Assembly: GCF_002899455.1 (NCBI RefSeq)
Contig: NZ_PPFB01000001.1
Span: 2,262,501 to 2,326,500, forward strand
Length of the DNA: 64,000 nucleotides
Direction: 5' to 3'
Source: Streptomyces sp. DH-12
Lineage (GTDB): Bacteria; Actinomycetota; Actinomycetes; Streptomycetales; Streptomycetaceae
The notes under the pieces are model-generated. The model searched no databases. It worked only from the letters and a program-made list of their open reading frames with translations, and was not told where the DNA came from. Of the stretch, positions 1 through 12,500 are shown piece after piece (position 1 is the stretch's first letter; the number at the start of each line of letters is the position of its first letter). A program made the position numbers and the translations under genes.

Positions 1-6
1 CCTCAC

Positions 7-45
7 CACGCGCGCCACGTACCGGTCGGGCACGTGGCGCGCGTG
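7..45. repeat. 14-bp inverted repeat upstream of the dapA 3' end
   Basis: Two perfect 14-nt arms (7-20 and 32-45) flank an 11-nt loop. No gene start or end can be fixed in 1-145. The structure could be a terminator for leftward transcription leaving dapA or an operator for a gene beyond the window edge. There is no T-tract, which is usual for Streptomyces terminators. Confidence 0.5.
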
Positions 46-120
46 ACGTTCGTGCAACAGCAGTTGTCGTGAAGGGGCGCGGGCACCGGTGGCCCGCGTA
101 TTCAGTTGTGGAGTCCGTCT

Positions 121-136
121 GCGCGCCCGGGCGCGC
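121..136 (-). terminator. Palindrome just past dapA, possible terminator
   Basis: A 16-nt perfect GC-only palindrome, GCGCGCCCGGGCGCGC, begins 10 nt beyond the dapA stop codon on the transcribed strand. It could act as a weak terminator or RNA-stabilising hairpin. It is short, so this is tentative. Confidence 0.3.
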
Positions 137-145
137 GAAGTCTGA

Positions 146-1048
146 TTACTGGAGTTGTACCCCGCCCGCGGCAAGATCGATCTTGAGCTGCTCGATCTCC
201 TCGGGCGTGCACTCGGCCATGGGGGCGCGCAGGGGGCCCGCGGGGAGGCCCTTGAGCGCGAGCGCCGCCTTGGTGGTCATGACGCCCTGGGTGCGGAACA
301 TGCCCGTGTAGACGGGGAGCAGCTTCTGGTGGATCTCGGTGGCCTTCTGGACGTCGCCGGAGGTGTACGCCTCGACCAGGGCGCGCAGCTCGGGGGTGAC
401 GAGGTGGCCGACGACGGAGACGAAGCCGACCGCGCCGATGGAGAGCAGCGGCAGGTTGAGCATGTCGTCGCCGGAGTACCAGGCGAGTCCCGAGCGGGCG
501 ATGGCCCAGCCCGCGCGGCCGAGGTCGCCCTTGGCGTCCTTGTTGGCGACGATGCGGGGGTGTTCGGCGAGGCGGACGATCGTCTCGGTGCTGATCGGCA
601 CGCCGCTGCGGCCCGGGATGTCGTAGAGCATGACGGGCAGTCCGGCGGCGTCGGCGACGGCCGTGAAGTGCCGGTACAGGCCCTCCTGCGGGGGCTTGTT
701 GTAGTACGGCGTGACGACGAGCAGTCCGTGGGCGCCGGCGCGCTCCGCGGCGCGGGCCAGTTCCATGCTGTGGTGGGTGTCGTTGGTGCCGACACCGGCC
801 ACGACGTGGGCGCGGTCGCCGACCGCCGCCACGATGGCCCGTACGAGATCCGCTTTCTCCGCGTCGCTGGTGGTGGGGGACTCGCCGGTGGTGCCGTTGA
901 CGATCAGGCCGTCGTTGCCTGCGTCCACCAGGTGGGTGGCGAGCCGCTGTGCGCCGTCGAGGTCGAGTGCGCCGTCCGCCGTGAAGGGCGTGACCATGGC
1001 GGTGAGGACCCGCCCGAAGGGGGTCTGCGGAGTCGAGGTCGGAGCCAT
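146..1048 (-). CDS. dapA: 4-hydroxy-tetrahydrodipicolinate synthase
   Basis: This 300-residue enzyme condenses pyruvate with aspartate semialdehyde, the first committed step to diaminopimelate and lysine. The family signatures are visible: GTTGESPT near residue 53, the TPYYNKP segment, YDIPGRSG, and NKDAKGD with the Schiff-base lysine of this class I aldolase family. The length is normal for DapA. The ATG at 1048 is chosen because the protein starts as homologues do. No Shine-Dalgarno precedes it, and a TAGCGT -10-like box lies exactly 7 nt upstream, so the mRNA may be leaderless. dapB lies about 2.1 kb away on the same strand, with thyX and two other genes between. Confidence 0.95.
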   Translation of the reverse strand: MAPTSTPQTPFGRVLTAMVTPFTADGALDLDGAQRLATHLVDAGNDGLIVNGTTGESPTTSDAEKADLVRAIVAAVGDRAHVVAGVGTNDTHHSMELARAAERAGAHGLLVVTPYYNKPPQEGLYRHFTAVADAAGLPVMLYDIPGRSGVPISTETIVRLAEHPRIVANKDAKGDLGRAGWAIARSGLAWYSGDDMLNLPLLSIGAVGFVSVVGHLVTPELRALVEAYTSGDVQKATEIHQKLLPVYTGMFRTQGVMTTKAALALKGLPAGPLRAPMAECTPEEIEQLKIDLAAGGVQLQ

Positions 1049-1061
1049 GGGTTATACGCTA
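1049..1061 (-). promoter_or_regulatory. -10-like element of a possible leaderless dapA promoter
   Basis: On the minus strand TAGCGT (1061-1056) is followed by 7 nt (ATAACCC) and then the dapA ATG. This spacing would start the transcript at the initiation codon. No convincing -35 box is seen 17-18 nt upstream, so the call rests on the -10 match and on the lack of a ribosome-binding site. Confidence 0.35.
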
Positions 1062-1119
1062 CTCGTTGCTCAGGCCGGGGTCTTCCCTCGGGGGAGGCGG
1101 CAGAGGGTGCGGAGGGGGA

Positions 1120-1157
1120 CCCGGCACTGCCTGCTCGGGGGTTCAGGCAGTGCCGGG
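1120..1157 (-). terminator. thyX terminator hairpin
   Basis: Perfect 14-nt arms (1120-1133 and 1144-1157) flank a 10-nt loop. The hairpin lies about 110 nt past the thyX stop codon and upstream of dapA. It separates the two leftward units. Confidence 0.7.
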
Positions 1158-1266
1158 CCCGTTTGATCAGGCTAGATGAACTTCGCGAAATGCCGCAATA
1201 CGGACGCTTCGTGCGGCTGACCTGTACATCCTGCTCGCCTGCCGCTCGGGACGCGGAGGACGCCCG

Positions 1267-2007
1267 TTACGGGGCGACGCGCCCGTTGGCGTTGAAGGCG
1301 GCGTAGGTCAGCGGCATCAGGCGGGCCCACTCGGCCTCCATCTTCTCGCCGGCCATCTCGATCTCCCGCTGCGGGAAGGACGGCACCTTGGCCAGCTCGT
1401 GCTGGGTGCGCAGGCCGAGGAAGTGCATCAGCGAGCGGGCGTTGCACGTGGCGTACATCGACGAGTACAGGCCGACGGGGAGCACCGAGCGGGCGACCTC
1501 GCGGGCCACGCCGGCGGCCAGCATCTTCTGGTACGCCTCGTAGGACTGCCGGTACGAGTCCTCCATGGCGCGTCCGACGAGGTCCTGCTGTTCCGCGGTG
1601 CCCTCGACGAAGCGGTACTTGCCGGGGCGGCCCTCCTGGACGAGCTTGCGGTCCGCGTCCGGGACGTAGAAGACGGGCTGGAGCTCCCGGTAGCGGCCCG
1701 ACTCCTCGTTGTACGACCAGCCGACCCGGTGCCGCATGAACTCGCGGAAGACGAAGATCGGGGCGCTGATGAAGAAGGTCATCGAGTTGTGCTCGAAGGG
1801 GCTGCCGTGCCGGTCCCGCATCAGGTAGTTGATCAGGCCCTTGGACCGCTCGGGGTCCTTCTGCAGCTCGTCCAGGGACTGCTCGCCGACGGTCGAGACG
1901 CGGGCGGCGAACAGCACATCGGCGTCGGACGCGGTGTGCTTCACCAGCTCGACGGTCACATCGCTGCGGAAGGTGGGCTTGAGGTCGTCGGCAGGGGTGT
2001 CGGTCAC
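1267..2007 (-). CDS. thyX: FAD-dependent thymidylate synthase ThyX
   Basis: This 246-residue enzyme methylates dUMP to dTMP using methylenetetrahydrofolate and NADPH through FAD. The ThyX signature appears as MRHRVGWSYNEESGRY (an RHRxxSxNExSxRY-type motif). Length and N-terminus (VTDTPADDL) match streptomycete ThyX. The frame stays open far upstream, but the GTG at 2007 is preferred because GGAAGGA lies about 13 nt upstream and the upstream translation is low-complexity. The gene diverges from the membrane-protein gene starting near 2158. Its place between dapA and dapB is the usual Streptomyces arrangement. Confidence 0.93.
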   Translation of the reverse strand: MTDTPADDLKPTFRSDVTVELVKHTASDADVLFAARVSTVGEQSLDELQKDPERSKGLINYLMRDRHGSPFEHNSMTFFISAPIFVFREFMRHRVGWSYNEESGRYRELQPVFYVPDADRKLVQEGRPGKYRFVEGTAEQQDLVGRAMEDSYRQSYEAYQKMLAAGVAREVARSVLPVGLYSSMYATCNARSLMHFLGLRTQHELAKVPSFPQREIEMAGEKMEAEWARLMPLTYAAFNANGRVAP

Positions 2008-2157
2008 GGCGCGGGAGGTCCTTCCATCACTTCTCGGGGCGGCGCCCACTCTACGGCGCTGCGGGGGCGCCGTACGGACCCCCGAGGGTGGTGACCGGTG
2101 ACACAGATCGATAGCCTCACCGGGCACAGCCCCTGCACGGATCGAGTGAGGACCATC

Positions 2158-2715
2158 GTGCCCCTGCCCTTCCTGACGGCCGATCGCGCCTTCGACACGG
2201 CGGACGACATCGCGCTGCCGTACGACGACCGGGACCGCTGGCGGCGTCCCTACCGGCCCGGCCCCTGGCGGGTGGGGGCGGGGGCGGTCCTGCTGCTGCT
2301 CGCCTCGTTCGTGCTGTTCGCCGCCGTGATCATCGCGGCGACGGCCACGCCCGCGTCGGCCGCCGCCGTGTTCGCGTTCGCGCTGGTCCTCGTGGCGGCC
2401 GCACTGCGGCTGCTGCGCATGGGCGTGTGGGTGAGCGCCCGCGGGCTGCGTCACGTGGCGTTCGTCAGCACCCGGACGACCGCCTGGGACCAAGTGGTCT
2501 CGGTGCGCACGGTGCAGCAGCCGGTGCGCTGGCTGGGGCTGCCCCGGACCGTGCAGGGGCAGGCGTTGGTCATGAGCCTGCGGGGCCGCTCGCGGGAGAC
2601 GCCGGCGCCGCTGCTCACCTCGCACAACGCGGACTTCCTGGGGCGCGACCCGCTGGCCTTCGACCGCGCGGCCGACACGGTCGAGGCGTGGGCGGACGAG
2701 TACGGGCGCTCCTGA
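2158..2715 (+). CDS. Small membrane protein with a PH-like C-terminal domain
   Basis: A 185-residue protein of unknown function. Two hydrophobic segments (about residues 37-58 and 63-82) form a hairpin. They are followed by a soluble part beginning WVSARGLRHVAF and containing TAWDQVVSVRTVQQP, the pattern of the bacterial PH-like domains found after paired membrane helices. GTG 2158 is preferred over the in-frame start at 2098, because conservation-like sequence (PLPFLTADR) begins here. The gene diverges from thyX and converges on the gene at 2731 with only 15 nt between. Confidence 0.65.
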   Translation: MPLPFLTADRAFDTADDIALPYDDRDRWRRPYRPGPWRVGAGAVLLLLASFVLFAAVIIAATATPASAAAVFAFALVLVAAALRLLRMGVWVSARGLRHVAFVSTRTTAWDQVVSVRTVQQPVRWLGLPRTVQGQALVMSLRGRSRETPAPLLTSHNADFLGRDPLAFDRAADTVEAWADEYGRS

Positions 2716-2730
2716 CGCCTGCCCGCGCGC

Positions 2731-3174
2731 TCAGGAGACGGTCTTGCGCAGGGCGATGGCCCGCTGCATCGCCTTGCGGGCGCGCGGGGTGTCCCGGGCG
2801 TCGTGGTAGGCCACGGCAAGCCGGAACCAGCTGCGCCAGTCGTCGGGCGCGTCCTCCGTCTCGGCCTTGCGGAGCGCGAAGACCTCGTCGGCGGACTCCC
2901 GGTCGATACGGCCGCTGGGCAGCCGCCTGAGGTTGTCGACGGGCAGGCCGCCCTCGGCGTCCAGCTCGGCGGCGAGCCGGTTGGCGTCCCGGACGAACTG
3001 GGTGTTCTTCCAGAGGAACCACACGCCGATGACCGGCAGGATCAGCACGGCCGCCCCCAGGGTGACCGTGAGGAGCGTGCCGGCCTTGATGAGCAGCACG
3101 CCACGGCTGCCGACCAGGACGAAGTAGACGACCAGGACGGCGGCCGTGAGGGCGTAGGAGATCTTCGCGCGCAT
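2731..3174 (-). CDS. Membrane protein with C-terminal TPR-like helices
   Basis: A 147-residue protein with two N-terminal membrane helices (about residues 8-25 and 32-55). A charged cytoplasmic part follows, whose end (WFRLAVAYHDARDTPRARKAMQRAI) reads like a tetratricopeptide repeat. It lies 15 nt downstream of dapB and is probably co-transcribed with it. A TPR suggests a protein-protein contact role at the membrane. No catalytic motif is visible. Confidence 0.7.
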   Translation of the reverse strand: MRAKISYALTAAVLVVYFVLVGSRGVLLIKAGTLLTVTLGAAVLILPVIGVWFLWKNTQFVRDANRLAAELDAEGGLPVDNLRRLPSGRIDRESADEVFALRKAETEDAPDDWRSWFRLAVAYHDARDTPRARKAMQRAIALRKTVS

Positions 3175-3189
3175 GAGGGTGGGACCGGC

Positions 3190-5356
<2,167 letters not shown>

Positions 5357-5360
<4 letters not shown>

Positions 5361-7600
5361 TTGTCGGCGTCGTCCTTCTTGTCGTTGTCGGAAGCGCCCG
5401 CGGCGGAGTCGCTGTCGGCCTCGCCCTCGATCACGGGGATCAGGGAGAGCTTGCCGCGGGAGTCGATCTCGGCGATCTCGACCTGGACCTTGTGGCCCAC
5501 GCCGAGGACGTCCTCGACGTTCTCCACGCGCTTGCCGCCGGCCAGCTTGCGGATCTGCGAGATGTGCAGCAGACCGTCCTTGCCGGGCAGCAGGGAGACG
5601 AACGCGCCGAAGGTGGTGGTCTTCACGACCGTGCCCAGGTAGCGCTCGCCGACCTCGGGCATCGTCGGGTTGGCGATGCCGTTGATCGTGGCGCGGGCGG
5701 CCTCGGCGGCCGGGCCGTCGGCGGCGCCGATGTAGATGGTGCCGTCGTCCTCGATGGTGATCTCGGCGCCGGTGTCCTCCTGGATCTGGTTGATCATCTT
5801 GCCCTTGGGGCCGATGACCTCACCGATCTTGTCGACCGGGATCTTCACGGTGATGATCCGCGGCGCGTTCGGGGACATCTCGTCCGGCGTGTCGATCGCT
5901 TCCATCATCACGTCGAGGATGTGGAGGCGGGCGTCACGGGCCTGCTTGAGGGCGGCGGCCAGGACGGAGGCCGGGATGCCGTCCAGCTTGGTGTCGAGCT
6001 GGAGGGCGGTCACGAACTCCTTGGTGCCGGCGACCTTGAAGTCCATGTCGCCGAAGGCGTCCTCCGCACCGAGGATGTCGGTGAGGGTGACGTAGTGCGT
6101 CTCGCCCTCGATCTCCTGGGAGATCAGGCCCATGGCGATACCGGCGACGGGGGCCTTCAGCGGCACACCGGCGTTCAGCAGCGACATGGTGGAGGCGCAG
6201 ACGGAGCCCATGGACGTCGAGCCGTTGGAGCCGAGAGCCTCGGACACCTGGCGGATCGCGTAGGGGAACTCCTCGCGCGTCGGCAGCACGGGCACGATGG
6301 CGCGCTCGGCGAGGGCGCCGTGGCCGATCTCGCGGCGCTTGGGGGAGCCCACGCGGCCGGTCTCGCCGACGGAGTACGGCGGGAAGTTGTAGTTGTGCAT
6401 GTAGCGCTTGCGGGTCACCGGGGAGAGGGTGTCCAGCTGCTGCTCCATGCGCAGCATGTTCAGCGTGGTGACGCCCAGGATCTGGGTCTCGCCACGCTCG
6501 AACAGCGCGGAGCCGTGCACGCGCGGGATGGCCTCGACCTCGGCGGCCAGGGTGCGGATGTCGGTCAGACCGCGGCCGTCGATGCGCTTCTTCTCCTTGA
6601 TGACGCGTTCGCGGACCAGGGACTTGGTCAGCGCGCGGTACGCGGCGGAGATCTCCTTCTCGCGGCCCTCGAACTCCGGCAGGAGCTTCTCGGCGGCGAG
6701 CTGCTTGACGCGGTCCAGCTCGGCCTCGCGCTCCTGCTTGCCGGCGATGGTCAGCGCCTGGGCCAGCTCGGGCTTCACGGCGGCGGTCAGCGCCTCGAGG
6801 ACGTCGTCCTGGTAGTCCAGGAAGATCGGGAACTCGCCGGTCGGCTTGGCGGCCTTCGCGGCGAGGTCGGCCTGGGCCTTGCAGAGCACCTTGATGAAGG
6901 GCTTCGCGGCGTCCAGACCGGCGGCGACGACCTCCTCGGTCGGCGCCTCGGCGCCGCCCTCGACGAGCTTGATCGTCTTCTCGGTGGCCTCGGCCTCGAC
7001 CATCATGATCGCGACGTCGCCGTCCTCCAGGACACGGCCCGCGACGACCATGTCGAAGACGGCGTCCTCGAGCTCGGTGTGCGTCGGGAAGGCGACCCAC
7101 TGGCCGCGGATCAGCGCGACGCGGACGCCGCCGATCGGGCCGGAGAAGGGCAGGCCGGCCAGCTGCGTGGACGCGGAGGCGGCGTTGATCGCCACGACGT
7201 CGTACAGGTGGTCGGGGTTGAGCGCCATGATGGTGGCGACGACCTGGATCTCGTTGCGCAGGCCCTTCTTGAAGGACGGGCGCAGCGGGCGGTCGATCAG
7301 GCGGCAGGTGAGGATGGCGTCCTCGGAGGGACGGCCCTCACGGCGGAAGAACGAGCCGGGGATCTTCCCGGCCGCGTACATCCGCTCCTCGACGTCCACC
7401 GTGAGGGGGAAGAAGTCGAGCTGGTCCTTGGGGTTCTTGGAAGCGGTGGTGGCCGACAGCACCATGGTGTCGTCGTCCAGGTACGCCACGGCGGAGCCGG
7501 CGGCCTGCTTGGCGAGGCGGCCCGTCTCGAAGCGGATGGTGCGGGTGCCGAAGGAGCCGTTGTCGATGACGGCCTCGGCGTAGTGGGTCTCGTTCTCCAC
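5357..7600 (-). CDS. pnp: Polyribonucleotide nucleotidyltransferase (PNPase)
   Basis: A 747-residue 3'-5' phosphorolytic exoribonuclease/polymerase; the streptomycete protein was first named guanosine pentaphosphate synthetase I (GpsI). Two RNase PH domains are separated by an all-helical linker. A KH domain (IGPKGK) and an S1 domain ([15 protein letters not shown]) sit at the C-terminus, followed by an acidic/lysine tail. GTG 7600 is chosen because GGAG lies 9-10 nt upstream and the protein then begins [11 protein letters not shown] like other streptomycete PNPases. It lies downstream of rpsO, the classic rpsO-pnp pair. Confidence 0.96.
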
Positions 7601-7957
7601 CAGCGTTTTCTCCGTTACTTGTCGTCTTTCGTCCCGTTCGCCCGTGTGGCGAGGGGACGGGGCGGAGAAGCGCTCCACTGGTGCGGGCCGGTCTTCGATC
7701 GAAGCACCCGGGGTTCACTCTCCCGGGGGCCACTACCGAGGACCGGCGGCGGCGAGGTGCGCTTCCCCTCGTAAGGGGGACGTCGGGTGACGTCCGGTGT
7801 GATGTCCGTGGATCGCATACCCGATGCGGCGCGGGTCATCACACTGAGTCGTAGTTCTTGCGTTGTGCTACCACACTACAAAGGCGAGGTGACACTCCGC
7901 ACGTACAGCAAAGGGAGCGGCCCCCTTGTCCCAGGGAACCGCTCCCTTCACGGCGTC
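7601..7957 (-). other. rpsO-pnp intergenic region
   Basis: This 357-nt region holds no gene. It contains the hairpin at 7911-7948 and several weaker inverted repeats nearer pnp (for example around 7750-7785). In Streptomyces the rpsO-pnp intergenic transcript is a known site of RNase III processing and of a separate pnp promoter (established knowledge). I could not fix a convincing promoter here by eye. Confidence 0.6.
7911..7948 (-). terminator. Hairpin at the 3' end of rpsO
   Basis: Arms AAGGGAGCGG (7911-7920) and CCGCTCCCTT (7939-7948) pair perfectly around an 18-nt loop containing a further CCC/GGG pairing. It lies just past the rpsO stop. It may be a partial terminator or the processed intergenic hairpin of the rpsO-pnp readthrough transcript. 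Confidence 0.7.
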
Positions 7958-8245
7958 TTACTTGGCGCCCGCCGCACCGCGGCGGATGCCGAGGCGCTCG
8001 ACCAGCGCACGGAAGCGCTGGATGTCCTTCTTGGCGAGGTACTGCAGCAGCCGGCGGCGCTGACCGACGAGGATCAGCAGGCCACGGCGGGAGTGGTGGT
8101 CGTGCTTGTGGGTCTTCAGGTGCTCCGTCAGGTCGGAGATCCGACGGGACAGCAGAGCGACCTGGACCTCGGGGGAGCCGGTGTCACCCTCCTTGGTGCC
8201 GAACTCGGAGATGATCTGCTTCTTCACTGCGGCGTCGAGCGACAC
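7958..8245 (-). CDS. rpsO: 30S ribosomal protein S15
   Basis: This 95-residue protein is one residue longer than the prediction for many S15 proteins after Met removal. The family core is plain: [20 protein letters not shown], the [12 protein letters not shown] segment and RRRLLQYL. S15 is a primary binder of 16S rRNA and typically represses its own mRNA. GTG 8245 is preceded by GAGGAG at 7-8 nt. The upstream open frame is not conserved. It diverges from the gene at 8513, and the 267 nt between hold both promoters. Confidence 0.96.
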   Translation of the reverse strand: MSLDAAVKKQIISEFGTKEGDTGSPEVQVALLSRRISDLTEHLKTHKHDHHSRRGLLILVGQRRRLLQYLAKKDIQRFRALVERLGIRRGAAGAK

Positions 8246-8512
8246 GCGTACTCCTCGTGATCTGTGAGTGGCCACCGAGTGCCCCCGGTCTGCGTCTCGG
8301 GGGGTCTTCCACGACTCGGAAGGCGGGGATCCGCTGGGCGCGGCCTCCAGAGCGGACGGCTCCGGGGGTGCGTACACAAACGGCCATCGCCCAGAGTACC
8401 AGGTGGCGGCGGGCGTCTTTCCTCCGGTCCGTCGAACCCGCGAGGAGGGACGGGGCGGGCCACTAGGGTGAGCGCTCGGATCGATCGTACGTCGGGAAGG
8501 GGTCGCTGGGGC

Positions 8513-8803
8513 ATGGCGGAGACGGCTGAGGAGATCAAGGCGCGCAAGGAGCGGGAGAAGAACGAGCTCTACGCCCTCGACATCTCCGGTGTCGAGTGGC
8601 ACGGCGCGCCGGGCACGGAGGAGCACGAGGAGCGGGTGGAGATCGCGTACCTGCCCGGCGGCGCCGTGGCCATGCGGTCCTCCCTCGACCCGGACACCGT
8701 GCTGCGGTACACGGAGGCGGAGTGGCGCGCGTTCGTGCTGGGCGCGCGCGACGGGGAGTTCGACCTGGAGCCGGCGGAGGGCGACGCGCAGGCGCAGGCG
8801 TAG
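8513..8803 (+). CDS. Small conserved protein, DUF397-type
   Basis: A 96-residue acidic soluble protein. A charged N-terminal helix is followed by [29 protein letters not shown] and [19 protein letters not shown]. The last motif is the pattern of DUF397 proteins, which in streptomycetes often pair with helix-turn-helix regulators. No such partner is adjacent here. ATG 8513 has GGAAGGGG upstream. In S. coelicolor a very similar gene separates rpsO from the type VII secretion cluster (from memory). Confidence 0.75.
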   Translation: MAETAEEIKARKEREKNELYALDISGVEWHGAPGTEEHEERVEIAYLPGGAVAMRSSLDPDTVLRYTEAEWRAFVLGARDGEFDLEPAEGDAQAQA

Positions 8804-8811
8804 GCGTTCGA

Positions 8812-8851
8812 AGGCGCGGCGCCCGGCGGAGGCCCGTCGGGCGCCGCGCCT
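8812..8851 (+). terminator. Terminator after the DUF397-type gene
   Basis: Perfect 13-nt arms AGGCGCGGCGCCC (8812-8824) and its complement (8839-8851) flank a 14-nt loop. It lies 8 nt past the stop codon at 8803. Confidence 0.75.
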
Positions 8852-9533
8852 CGTCCACCGTCGAAGAGAACGTGGACGGGGCGCGACGCCCGGGCGCCGG
8901 GGCCGGTGCCGCCGTTCCGTGCCCCGTCGGTCTCACGACGGGGGACGGCACATGGCGGCGCATCGATGCCTGCGGGCGGATCGGACCAGCCGCGCGGACG
9001 CGCGGCGGCACGAGCGCGTGCCCGCCGCTCCGGGAACGGCCCACCGGTCCGGCTCGAGCCGCGCGGAGCTCGGGGGTGCCATCGAGCGAGCGGCAACCGG
9101 CCCCCGTCGCGGCCGGCCTTCCCGCACCCAGGCCCAAGCTCAGGCCCAGGCCCAGGTCCAGGCCCAGGCGATGAAGGACGCTCCAGTCCTTTTCCGTCCC
9201 CTCCGACGCCTGTGCGGTCCTGCGCGAGGCGGTGCGGGAGTTGCCCCGTCTTCCTCGGCCAGCACGGTCAACACGGTGTCGTGTCGCAGGACTTGTTCCA
9301 CACCTCCCTGCAACGGCAGGGGAACGCACCGCGGAAACCGGACCGAGGCGGCGGTCCCGCTGAACGCGACGGAGTGGTCGGACACCGGGCCGAGGGCGGG
9401 TCTCCCGGGGTGACGGTCGTGGTGATTAGGCTGGTACCCGGTGTGACGCCAGAACCCGTCGTACGGGTACGGGCGTCCTGACGGGGAGGGCAGATGGTCG
9501 CCCCCAGCACGGCACGAGGGTGCTCGACCAATC
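8852..9533. other. Gene-free stretch between the DUF397-type gene and the EspI-like gene
   Basis: About 680 nt in which no frame on either strand gives a convincing protein. The open frames are arginine- and proline-rich shadows with no family resemblance. The stretch contains a CAGGCC-like hexamer repeat (9127-9168) and a TAGGCT -10-like box at 9427-9432 that might serve the downstream gene. In S. coelicolor, as I remember it, this position holds the type VII secretion genes; here it is empty. Confidence 0.55.
9127..9168 (+). repeat. Degenerate CAGGCC hexamer tandem repeat
   Basis: About seven copies of a 6-nt unit (consensus CCCAGG/CAGGCC), with the second and fifth units diverged. Translated in-frame it would give a QA repeat, but no surrounding gene supports coding. 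Confidence 0.6.
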
Positions 9534-9543
9534 AGGAGGAACT

Positions 9544-12500
9544 GTGAGCAGCGATCGGGACGGTACGCACGGGAGCTGGGCGACCCCCGGCGATGACCAG
9601 CCCGACGCGGAGTCCTCCGTCGAGACGACGGGCGAGTTCACCATCGACTACGCGCCGCCGGCCTGGTACACGCAGAACGCCTCGGGGGCGTCCTCCTCGG
9701 CCTCGTCGGCCGGTTCCTCCCCTTCTGGTTCCGGCAACTCGTCCGGACCTTCCGCGGATTCGGGGAGTTCGGGGGCGTCGGGGGCTTCGGGAGGTTCTTC
9801 CTCGCCGTCCGGCGGGTCCGGTACGTCTTCCTCGCCGACGGGTGCTTCCGGTGGGCCGATTCCGCCGCTGCCGGGGCTGACCCCGCCGCCGCACGCCGTG
9901 GGGGCCTCCGGGCCGTCCGCCCTGCCGACCCCTCCGGCGCCGGGGGCGCCTTTCACTCCGCCCGCGCCCGCGCCCGCTCCGAGCGCCCCGTTCACGCCGC
10001 CCGCGCCCGCGCCCGGTGCGCCGTTCATGCCTCCCCCGCCGCCCTCCGGTGGACCCGTCGCCGTGCCCCGGCTGCCGGTGGGGAGCGGGTTCGAGCCGCA
10101 GCAGCCGGAGCCGGACGCGCAGGGGAAGAAGGAGCCCGAGCGGGAGCCCGAGTCCGACTCGGCCCCGACGGACGCCTCTCCGTCTCCGACTGCCGTGCCG
10201 GTCATGCCGGTCGGGCAGCAGCCGTCGCCGCACGGGGAGCCGTCGGACGGGACCGACAAGGGTGACATCGAGAGCGGCGCCACGATCCGTTTCTCCGCCG
10301 CCGCGTTGCAGCGGGAGATCGCTGAGCGCGACGCGGCCGCCGAGGCGGAGAAGGAGGAGGCCGGCTCCAGCTCCGATGCCTCGGCCGAGCCGGTCGTGGC
10401 GGAGGAGGACACTGCCGACGCTTTGCCAGGGGCGAACGACGACACGGGTGTCGACGAGGCCGGCGCCGGCGACGAGGACAGTCTCGACGCCGACTCCTTC
10501 GGCCCCCACGACGTCGACGAGCGCGACGACGAGGGCGCCGAGAGCGCTGCCGCCGCCGTGGAAGAGGACGAGTCCGCTGAATCGGACGCGGCCTCGGTGG
10601 CTGACGTAGAGGGTGATGTCCCGGCGGCGGCCAAGGGCGAGGACCAGCCCGAGGACGCCGTGTCGTCCGACGACGCGGCGGAGTCGGACGACGACGAGCC
10701 TGCCGGAGCCGAGCCGGAGGACGCGGTTCCCGCCGACGCCGACGACCAGGGCAGCGAGCCCGGGGACGCCGTCCCGAGGCCGGTCGACGCGCCTCAGGCG
10801 CCTCCGGCTCCGCCTGCCCGTCCGATCGCTCCGCCGTCGGGCGGCGACTGGTCCGTGCAGCCGCCGCAGCCGCAGGCTCCGCAGGGTGGTGCGCCCGCTC
10901 CGCAGGCCCCGTTCCAGCCGCAGGCCCCCCAGCCGGCGCCGGCCGCCTGGAACCCCCCGCCGGTTCCCCCGGCGCAGCCGGCAGTGGCGGCTCAGCAGCC
11001 GCCGCGGGCTCCGGTCCCGCCCGCGCCCCCGGCCGGATACGGCTTCCCGCCCGCCACGCCCACGCAGCCACCCGCCCAGCCCCAGCCGGGCACGCCCGCC
11101 CAGCAGCCCGGATACGGGTTCCCGCAGCAGCCCCCCGCCCAGCCGCAACCGGGCGTGCCCGACCAGCCCGCCGGATACGGGTTCCCGCAGCCCGGCGCGG
11201 GTGCTCCGGGCGGGCCCACTCCCCCGGCCCAGCCGGGCGGTTACGGCTTCCCCCAGCAGCCGCAGCACCAGCAGCCCACCCCGCCCGCGCAGCCGCAGCC
11301 GCCGCACCAGCAGCCGCACCCTGGTGTCCCGCCGCAGGCGCAGCCCCCGCAGCAGCCCGTCGACCCGCGCAGCGGTACCGCCTGGCCGCAGCCCGTGCAG
11401 CACGACCAGCGGCAGCCGGTCAACCCCGGTGCCGCGCCGCTCGGTTACACGGCGGCTGTCGAACTGTCGTCGGACCGGCTGCTCAACAGCAAGAAGCAGA
11501 AGGCGAAGAGCAGCCGTCCCGCGTCCGGCGGGTCGCGGTTCAAGCTGGGCGGGAAGAAGGAGGAGGCCGAGCGGCAGCGGAAGCTGGAGCTGATCCGCAC
11601 GCCGGTGCTGTCCTGCTACCGCATCGCCGTCATCAGCCTCAAGGGCGGCGTCGGCAAGACGACCACCACCACCGCCCTCGGCTCCACGCTCGCCAGCGAG
11701 CGGCAGGACAAGATCCTGGCGATCGACGCCAACCCGGACGCCGGTACGCTCGGCCGCCGCGTGCGGCGCGAGACCGGGGCCACCATCCGTGACCTCGTCC
11801 AGGCGATCCCGTACCTCAACTCCTACATGGACATCCGGCGGTTCACGTCGCAGGCGTCGTCCGGTCTGGAGATCATCGCCAACGACGTCGACCCGGCCGT
11901 GTCCACGACGTTCAACGACGAGGACTACCGGCGCGCGATCGACGTGCTCGGCAAGCAGTACCCGATCATCCTCACCGACTCGGGCACCGGTCTGCTGTAC
12001 TCCGCCATGCGCGGGGTGCTGGACCTCGCCGACCAGCTCATCATCATCTCCACGCCGTCCGTGGACGGTGCGAGCAGTGCCAGCACGACGCTGGACTGGC
12101 TGTCGGCGCACGGGTACGCGGACCTCGTGTCCCGGTCCCTCACCGTCATCTCCGGCGTGCGCGAGACCGGCAAGATGATCAAGGTCGAGGACATCGTGTC
12201 GCACTTCGAGACGCGCTGCCGGGGCGTCATCGTCGTGCCGTTCGACGAGCACCTGGCCGCCGGCGCGGAGGTCGACCTCGACATGATGCGGCCGAAGGTG
12301 CGGGAGGCGTACTTCAACCTCGCGGCGATGGTCGCGGAGGACTTCGTCCGGCACCAGCAGTCGCACGGGCTGTGGACGTCCGACGGCAACCCGCCGCCGG
12401 TCGCCGCGCCGCCCCTGCCGGGACAGCCCATGCCCGGCCAGCCCATGCCCGGCCAGCCCATGCCCGGCCAGCCCATGCCTGGTCAGCCGATTCCGGGCCA

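Noticed and set aside
2008..2625. N-terminal extension of thyX by about 206 residues
   Set aside because: It would overlap the divergent membrane-protein gene. The extension is Arg/His/Pro-rich and not part of ThyX, and the GTG at 2007 has a ribosome site.
7660..8015. GAAGCGCT half-sites near pnp and in rpsO
   Set aside because: They resemble the LacI operator on one side only and lack the second half, so they are chance matches.
8589..9413. Rightward frame across the gene-free stretch with a QA repeat
   Set aside because: It begins inside the DUF397-type gene in another frame. The product is Arg-rich with no family match, and the only order comes from the DNA hexamer repeat.
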